Shown here: positions 56,676-64,000 of the stretch, one piece after another
How the letters are laid out: each line of letters opens with the position of its first letter
How positions within the stretch are numbered: the stretch's first letter is position 1
From: Varroa destructor
Lineage: Eukaryota > Arthropoda > Arachnida > Mesostigmata > Varroidae
Direction: 5' to 3'
NCBI RefSeq assembly: GCF_002443255.2
Contig: NW_019211456.1
Location: forward strand, 35,837,795 to 35,901,794
Length of the DNA stretch: 64,000 nucleotides
The notes under the pieces: generated by a model
Databases searched by the model: none
What the model was told of the DNA's origin: nothing
What the model saw: the letters and a program-made list of their open reading frames with translations, nothing else
Made by a program: the position numbers and the translations under genes

Positions 56676-59600
56676 TCGGTACTGGATAGACTTTCACTGA
56701 GACAAACAGACAACAGAATGTATCATTGATAGCCTTTGGAGGACTCAGTTTTATCGATTCGTCAATGCAGAACATGTTATTTACCTATTTGTTTTTGTTC
56801 TTATGTTCATACAATACAATAGTATTGTTCTGAACATAATTAAACAATATCTTTGTTTCAGCTTGTAAAACCTCCCGTTAGAGGGCGGGGTGCGTCATAC
56901 ATAATGCGACGGTGAAAAGAGATGTTGCTTTTCGCACGATCTCTTAGCATATCAAAGGCAATATTGGCGGTCGCTTCTTCGAGCTTTTCTCGATTAAAAA
57001 AGAAATGCCAGAGGCGTTAAGCAAATTCGACACGCTATTCAGTCGTAGCCATGGAGTGTATGAAGAAATGGTTGAAAGTTGTGATTTTTGGTATAAAAGG
57101 AAAATAAACATCTATACAGTCCCTCTAATAAAGGTACTCTTTTCGATTATTTTTTTCATCCAATTATGGACTATTTATCATTATCTATGCAACCATGATT
57201 CGTGATTAAAATTTTGCTTAGTAGTAAATGCATACTCATCGTCGCTAGGTATAGATGTACTTGTTATACATGAGTAATCATAAGTCTATTATAGACTTAG
57301 AGTATAATACCTGCTAGAATAGATATATAATTGTTTATGTTGTTTTGATTAACAAGTCAAATACAAACAACAAGAAACGGCAGATACTACTACTGACTAT
57401 GGATGGTATTAGCTATTCTCAACAGCATGCGTTTTATGCCAAATAGAAACCGCAATTGAAGTCCAGTCGAACTGTGTAATTATTAAACCGGTGAAAAGGC
57501 CACTAGAAAACGTTTTTACACTTGTAGTTTACAGCTTAACGTTTTTAGTGGATAGCTTAATAGATATGAATATCTTTTAAGGACTGGACAGTCGAGTACG
57601 TCTCCTTCTATTCACTAAAGCGCCTATTTACTTTAAAATAGGCTCGTCTAAAATTATACAACTTAGTCTTCAAGGAAGAACCTGTTGACAAAGCCATCGT
57701 TATTTATTTATTTATTAAATTTCTCGTCGTCGTCTATTAAGACTTCTCATAAACAGTTCTCAGTTTACTGTCGTTCGACTGATACTCTTCATAGGATCGA
57801 TTCTCATATGTCACCATATTCGAACGATTAGTCTGTGCATGAGTGCAAGAAGCTGTTTCTATAAGTTACACTCTAACAGGCAAGACATGTTTTTGTATTT
57901 TTATCATTAATCTTTATAGAAATCCTCCAATGATTGGATACGCCGACAATTTCCATTCTACTCGATGGGTCGAGTATAGCAGTAAGGTTCTTGTCCGTCT
58001 TAAATACAATAAAAGTAAAACATCAGACAGTAAAAAGACAGGTCAGCAAATAACTCCCTAACATATGACTCTACAACTTAGACAATATCAAAGCCCGACA
58101 AGAAGCTCTACATTAAGATGTATATATATCTTACTCAATATAGTCACTACTTTATATTAATACACAATGACCTATGTGCATATCTAGACGAGATGCAAAT
58201 ATAAGGCCATGCACGCACGACCTCCTTGTGGGACCATCCAACACAACTTGAGTAAAACAGGCGTCAAAAGTATCCGCCTTTGATCGATCTAAACAAACCA
58301 GAAGCCAAGGTAATTGAATTTCGTGAGTTCCAGCTCTATTCAAGTTAGATGCAGCCGCTCCTGCTAAATGTCTAGCAAATAAATTGCTTCAAAACTGCGG
58401 CTGAGAAGATATTCCAGTAGGTGCGAAGAATGCTTTATCAGATAAGTCCTGGGTCCTCGCCCTAGACAAGTGCCGTGGCAGAGTAAGCGGCTGGTACGGT
58501 GCCGGAGTATCCTGACGTGCCTGCAGGTGTTACTAGTTTTCTTCTTCGGGCTCCTTATATGTTTCATCGACGCTCGTTTAAAGCAAACGCAATGCGTAAA
58601 AAAACAGATAAATGTATGACTTGCTGCCCTATAAAGTAGCATTAAGCCCGCTCCATTTTCCTAAGCGAGTCAATACTCACAGCGGTAGAGTCGTTGTGAA
58701 GTGACCACTACGGTAAGAACGTGTTTTGGACGGCAGGCAACGACTGATGGCAGGACAACGCTGTGAAATGCCACCTAAAGGAGCAATGGTGAATAATAAT
58801 TTACCTAAACTGACTAAACTGAGGCGTGCATGCGACAATGGCGGCAGTGGAAGCAGCGGGTACAACAGCGGTAACGCTTTGTTTGTCCTCGTGTTGACAG
58901 AATGAAAGAGGCCGAAGTATCTGTAACACAGCAACCCAACAAAAATAGGATGAATATTACTTAAAAAAAGTGCGCGCAGGTTGGCAATTTTATGTATCGC
59001 TGTAATGCTACGTAGTTTAGATTAGTTACCTAGCCTGGTCATTCGAATAGTCTGTTTCGAATAGATGGCAAACTGTGTATTTGCCCTCGTAAAATTAGAT
59101 TATCGCTCTCAAGAGTAGTTAGTCGATAAATTGAAAAAGAGACGGGCAAGACGAAGCTCAGACGAATAAAGGTTAAGAGGCCATCTGTGACTCGCCGCCG
59201 CTAGTTTTTGCTGAAGTATGCTAAGATGCAAGTCACTTAACGGCAGCTATGGATCCTGCCCGTAGGCAAGAGTCGTGTGTCGACCGGACGCTGAGTCATG
59301 CCAGCTAATTGACTGGCTCCGGCAGAACTGACTTTGTATTTCAATTTGGAAGAAAGCCGCAGAATATTGTCTCAATATGATGCCGCCTTCGTATTTAGGG
59401 GCCTGTGTCATGTATAAATTCGAGACCGATACAGTGTGCTATCTTTATTAAGCGTAAAATATTAAAAAAAAAATAGCGAAATAAATTGGAGAAATCGGTA
59501 TTTAAATATCTCTACGTATAAACGGTCCAGTCACAAATTTTGTCAAGCTGAATACTAGCTTATTAATATTATTAGATATAACTTTGGAGAAAAAGCAAAA

Positions 59601-62600
59601 TTGTTCCTTCATAATTTTCAAGTCGTGAATGTTAATATGATCCATATAGTTTAAGGTAGTATCTTAAGGCTATCGACGAAATGTTTTCTATGTGATCAGT
59701 TCCTCCGTCCTATGCCGAATTACCTTATTTTTAAAGTTGCGATCGAATATGTTTTCTAATTACCTCAATTGTAATTCCTTCGTTGGATTCTGTGGATTGT
59801 AAAATTTCGCATGTCAGTTGAAAGCGTTGTCACCCTACCCAAAATCCATTTATGTTTTCTATTGGGAAATTAGTCTTGTGCTAACTTTCTAGCCTTGTCA
59901 TTGGATAAAGAATACTTATTGAATTCAAACTTAGATAAATCCCACCGTCTTACAGAGATCGCCGAGGGCTACATATCACATCTATAGGTCACCTTGTGTT
60001 ATAACCACTGAATTCACTCAAGGGCTCCAATGAAAGAGAAATCCGAGCGTCAGCCTAGATCCAAAAATTATTTCAGCGCAACAGGGCGAGTTCTCTTGAA
60101 GAAGGGATTTAAGCTTTCATGCGTCTGATCACTTACTGGACAGAACGTCTGCCGACATATCGAACAATATTTGACGGTAAATTGGATTCTTTCTAGTTGT
60201 ACCACAGCCCGAAAATCCCATGTTTTTGTTTTTTTCTTGCGTCACAAATGTACTTTTCAGATTGAATACTCAAATAAAGCTTTGATCACTCTTATTCTAC
60301 AGGACTGAAGCTGCTATGCACAGTAAAAACCATTTTATTGAAACCTTACCAGTAATATCTTTTCTTATCTTTATTTGTTATTACTATCGAAATATTGTGC
60401 TCTTATTTAATGCTCTATAGATTGAATGATTCACACCTACATCATTGCCAACATATTAAACGTCAGCCAAGATGTCATGGGATTTATTTACGAACAGTCT
60501 ACTTAACTGAATCTGTTGATTCTTTTTTTCTGTCTAGAAAAAGGTTAGTCGTTTTCAATCAAAAACCGCGCATTTCTTTGATAGAAACTGAATTTAGTCA
60601 CGGGTGGATACGTGTCGCCAGAAGCCAAGTGAACAAATAAAAAGCGGAAACAAAAAAGGCGAATGCGTCAAGACCGGATGTGTGTGCCCAGATGCGTTTC
60701 TACCAGTTCGCCGTCTATAGCACGACTGTCCTCATTGGAGCGCTCAGCGCATGTCTCGAATTGAAATGTTCAAATTCAGTTGTAACAAAAAAAACAGAGA
60801 AATATTTTTTTCTATTGCTAAATGCCTATTTTTCGGTGTTACTGGTTTTTCCTTTGAAAGACAAATTTGAGAAGCGGTGCAGACGAGAAGAGGTAACCGC
60901 GGTAGACAATCGATGAGCTTTCTGTCAGTATTGTCGTCGTCGTTGCCAGTCACCCGATTCGCTCACTCCACTAGATGCCTTGATAAAAAGCTCGGCCAAC
61001 TGTTCGGGCAAACTTGGACGGTCAAAAGGAGGGCAAAACCGTTACGTTTAACGTGAAGGTTAGCTACTAAATATCGAAGCATTAAATGATCGGCCTCTGC
61101 TAGAGAATACGGTGTAACCCTAATGGCACGTCGCTGTCGCAACTTTCTCACCTACAGCATTTAATGAATAAGCTCTAGTGAAATCCACTACAAGCACATT
61201 GGATCTTTGTTACCGAAGAAAAGGTGAGCCCTGGGGCGATCTCTGTAAGCCAGAACTACTACTGTTTTTATTCAGTTCACTTCCCTATTTGTGGGGTCTA
61301 ACGCTCTGAGGGTATTATGGCTACGTTCTCAGTTACCGATCCTCGTTATCGTCATGCAGAAAGGCTTTGTAGGTTAATTTCATTGGGCAGGAACTTGCGC
61401 AATGTGTCCGTCACTTGACGACATTGTTAATGGTTAATACGTAGGCAATATCATGTCCCTTATCCTCGATACGGGAATTCGATTGTGTTAACTTGAGAGG
61501 AGACTGCATTTGAAGTGCTTCCTCAAAGTACCTTCTCGACTTTGTCAAAGTGTCGTCTCACAATTTGCGTATGCAGGCCAGTCAGTGCTTTGTCTATTAG
61601 ATTGTTGGGCATCACGTGGGCTTTATGGCCGTTCCTTGCATTCTTGGTTTGGCAGACATTTCCTCGCTGCCACTATAACCAAAGGTCAAAATCGACCCCT
61701 TTTGCTTGTGGTGGGAGCTGTTATGCAGTAACGGATGCATTGCTTCGATTTGTTTCTGTCTCTGTGAGTCTGCTAACTAATCGTGCTAAGAAGATTTAGG
61801 TACGTGTTCCTGGCCCATATCTGTGTGCGTGCAGGTAATCAACGTTTGCCTGCACAAGTGTGGGTCCGGTTCAGTTCATTGGAGTGGGCACTTGGAATTT
61901 GCTGAATACACAAATAGGCTAAAGATAGTGGTGCTACCCATCATAATAACCACCGTGGATGAGAATACGAATATATTAGTAGTTATTGTGACATCTATAG
62001 GAAGATAGCAGGAGCGAAAGGGTCCTGTCTGACAGACTCATTATAGAACTGGTTGTAGTTTAAGTCGCAGTGCACTAAGTTCGAACTTGATTTTGATTCA
62101 CATATTACGACAAGTTTCCATTGATATGAAATCGGAAATATACTCTAGAGTATTCGTTACAGAAACGGTTCTTTGGCAACGCTCGGTTACAATCAATTCT
62201 CTTCTTTCTTTCCTTTCGGCCTTATTAATAAATACGCTCAAAAAGATACGAATAAGCTACCAATTATATGAATTGTTGTCCAGTGCTCGTGGAAGTTGTT
62301 AGGAAACGCGGTTGGTGAGCAAAAGAGTGGTCCATAGGAACGATGGAACAGAAGATTATGACACATTACAGGTTTGACGCTGCAGTATCCTATTTGTACC
62401 TAGTTCTCCCAACCGAACGACGATTGGCCTCGCTGTTTGCTGCAGATCAGTCGAACTCCAAACGAGCGGTTTACGAGTTACTGCGTGTAGATTTCTGCGC
62501 GAATCGTGGAAGTCTACTCACTTTTTTTGAGCGTTTTTCTGTTTTTGTTCTGCCCACCTTTTCGCCTCAATACAGTTCATTTAATATTGCACTAATTAGG

Positions 62601-64000
62601 TTGGTCTGCCTAGAACGAAGGCAATGATACCATCTTGATTATTTTAAGAGACAAAGGCTGAAAGTTTTAAATTGTTCCCGCGAGTAAAATTCGATGTGGA
62701 ACTTCGATCACCAATCTGCCAATTGTCCCTACGCTTATGACCGCCTCTGCAGCTGTAGTAGAAGTACGAAGTTTCACGAATGCGTGCATAAGCTTTCCGC
62801 AGACCAGACAGGAATGCCAGTAAGGTATTGATGGACGAAGGAACTTGCGAAAATTACCCGAGACTTCGTAGGTTCTTCAAGACGAGCGCAATGATCTCTC
62901 TGTTACAGCTTTTGTGGCTGTGGGATTTACGAAAAACGAATTAGCCAGCAACTACGTTGGATGAGAAAGCGTTTTGACCATCTGAAGAAATCGTCCAGTA
63001 GATCCTAACCCACCAGACAAGGAACTGTGGGCTATAAGATATTGGAAGTGACGCTGCAGCTGGCCAGCGCTACTGGAATGAAGAATCTGAACTAGTTTAG
63101 GCTTTTGATTATAATTTTCTCAGGGGAATAGCAAAAAAATAAATAGAAACAGCAACAAGACTTATAAGTATATTGCTTTGCGGATACCTAATCGTAACTG
63201 CCAATCATTCTTGGATTTTTAAATTGGCTAGTAAAAATATCTAGAAACGCTCTGATTTCTATTTGATACGAAAAACTCAAATCTGCTACTAATTTTTATA
63301 TTGAAAATGCTCTTTATGATATTTTTGCTAATCTTTATAATAATATTAATCAACTGTGTTGTTTGTCATGTATTGAACAATTTCAGAATATCTAAGAAAT
63401 ACGTCAATCCATGTGCCATTTAATTCGGTGTTACAAAATGTAATGAAACGTTTGGCTTTAAAAATATAGTGCTGTTCCTATCCATGTAAACATTTAGTAC
63501 CAATTTAATGGGTCTGGGAATGCAGATTAGTTTTAGCCAGTAGCCCAGTTTTATGAGACTAAAATAGGCATGACAAAACATTTACCGCGAAAAAGCGTTA
63601 CATACCTGTAGGTAAATGTATACATATGCCTTTAAATCGTCAACATATGGCCTAATTCTATTTTTTTAAAGTATATAAAAAAAGTATATAAAAATATGTT
63701 AGGTAATAAGAAAGACTTAAAATAAAGTTTTGTGAGTCGATATAGAATAGCGGCAATGAATTAATTAAGGTTTTCAAGGAAGCCTTGCAGAACAAATAAT
63801 AACGTCCAAAAGTCAACAACTAGGTTAACACAGAGTTCTACAGCGCAATATCTTCCTCACAAATCTCGTAACATTTGCCTACAATCGAATAGAATAAAAT
63901 CTAAGCTTCTAAATTTAAGCTAAGGATAAGCTTCTGTCACATGAGCGAGAATCCTTGCCGTTACAAAGTACGATCGAATAATGAGTGCTCCTCTTAAATT

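Larger units (their letters stand above)
43741..64000. other. About 20 kb without supportable genes
   Basis: Both strands were read for long frames, splice-bounded exons and familiar motifs. The longest plus-strand frames (44964-45512, 46165-46593) show no domain, no codon pattern like the real genes nearby and no homolog I recognise. Identifiable content is limited to TA and ATT simple repeats and two SINE-like pieces (51917-51998, 53660-53736). It may be intergenic or a long intron of the gene that may start at 43510. Confidence 0.55.

Noticed and set aside
60693..60916. Frame starting MRFYQFAVYSTTVLIG, signal-peptide-like
   Set aside because: Hydrophobic start alone is weak evidence; no downstream exon or conserved motif was found.

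Overview
The window is nuclear DNA from an animal. Coding sequence is split by GT-AG introns, poly(A) signals follow stop codons, and long gene-poor stretches carry TA microsatellites and hairpins. Gene content and overall AT-richness fit an arthropod. An arachnid or mite is possible, but nothing here proves the order. All genes were assembled by eye from exon reading frames, splice signals and codon phase. In NSUN5, XRCC1 and ALDH4A1 the summed exon length is a multiple of three with every junction in phase.

Layout. (1) 1773-2557 (+): the last two coding exons of an ARH/LDLRAP1 endocytic adaptor; its 5' part lies left of the window. (2) 6989-11949 (-): a complete 12-exon NSUN5 rRNA cytosine-5 methyltransferase, about 513 aa. 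(3) 12439-24538 (+): a complete 10-exon XRCC1 DNA-repair scaffold, about 566 aa, head-to-head with NSUN5 across a 489-bp intergenic segment. (4) 17136-18830 (+): an intronless 564-aa gene inside XRCC1 intron 6. I read it as a highly diverged FEM1 family member, probably a retrogene. (5) 28172-35769 (+): a complete 11-coding-exon ALDH4A1 (mitochondrial P5C dehydrogenase), about 574 aa. (6) From about 40.5 kb: a CG-richer, promoter-like segment, a possible long leader, and one candidate first coding exon (43510-43740, +) of an unrecognised gene. (7) 43.7-64 kb: about 20 kb with no coding sequence I can support, but with two diverged tRNA-Ser-like SINE heads and TA repeats.

The genes are ordinary housekeeping genes (endocytosis, ribosome modification, single-strand break repair, proline catabolism) and do not form a pathway together. 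The most unusual items are the nested FEM1-like gene, loss of both redox-switch cysteines in the XRCC1 N-terminal domain, a spacer-free 54-bp perfect palindrome in ALDH4A1 intron 1, and the SINE pair. I found no CRISPR array, prophage, operon or other prokaryotic system.
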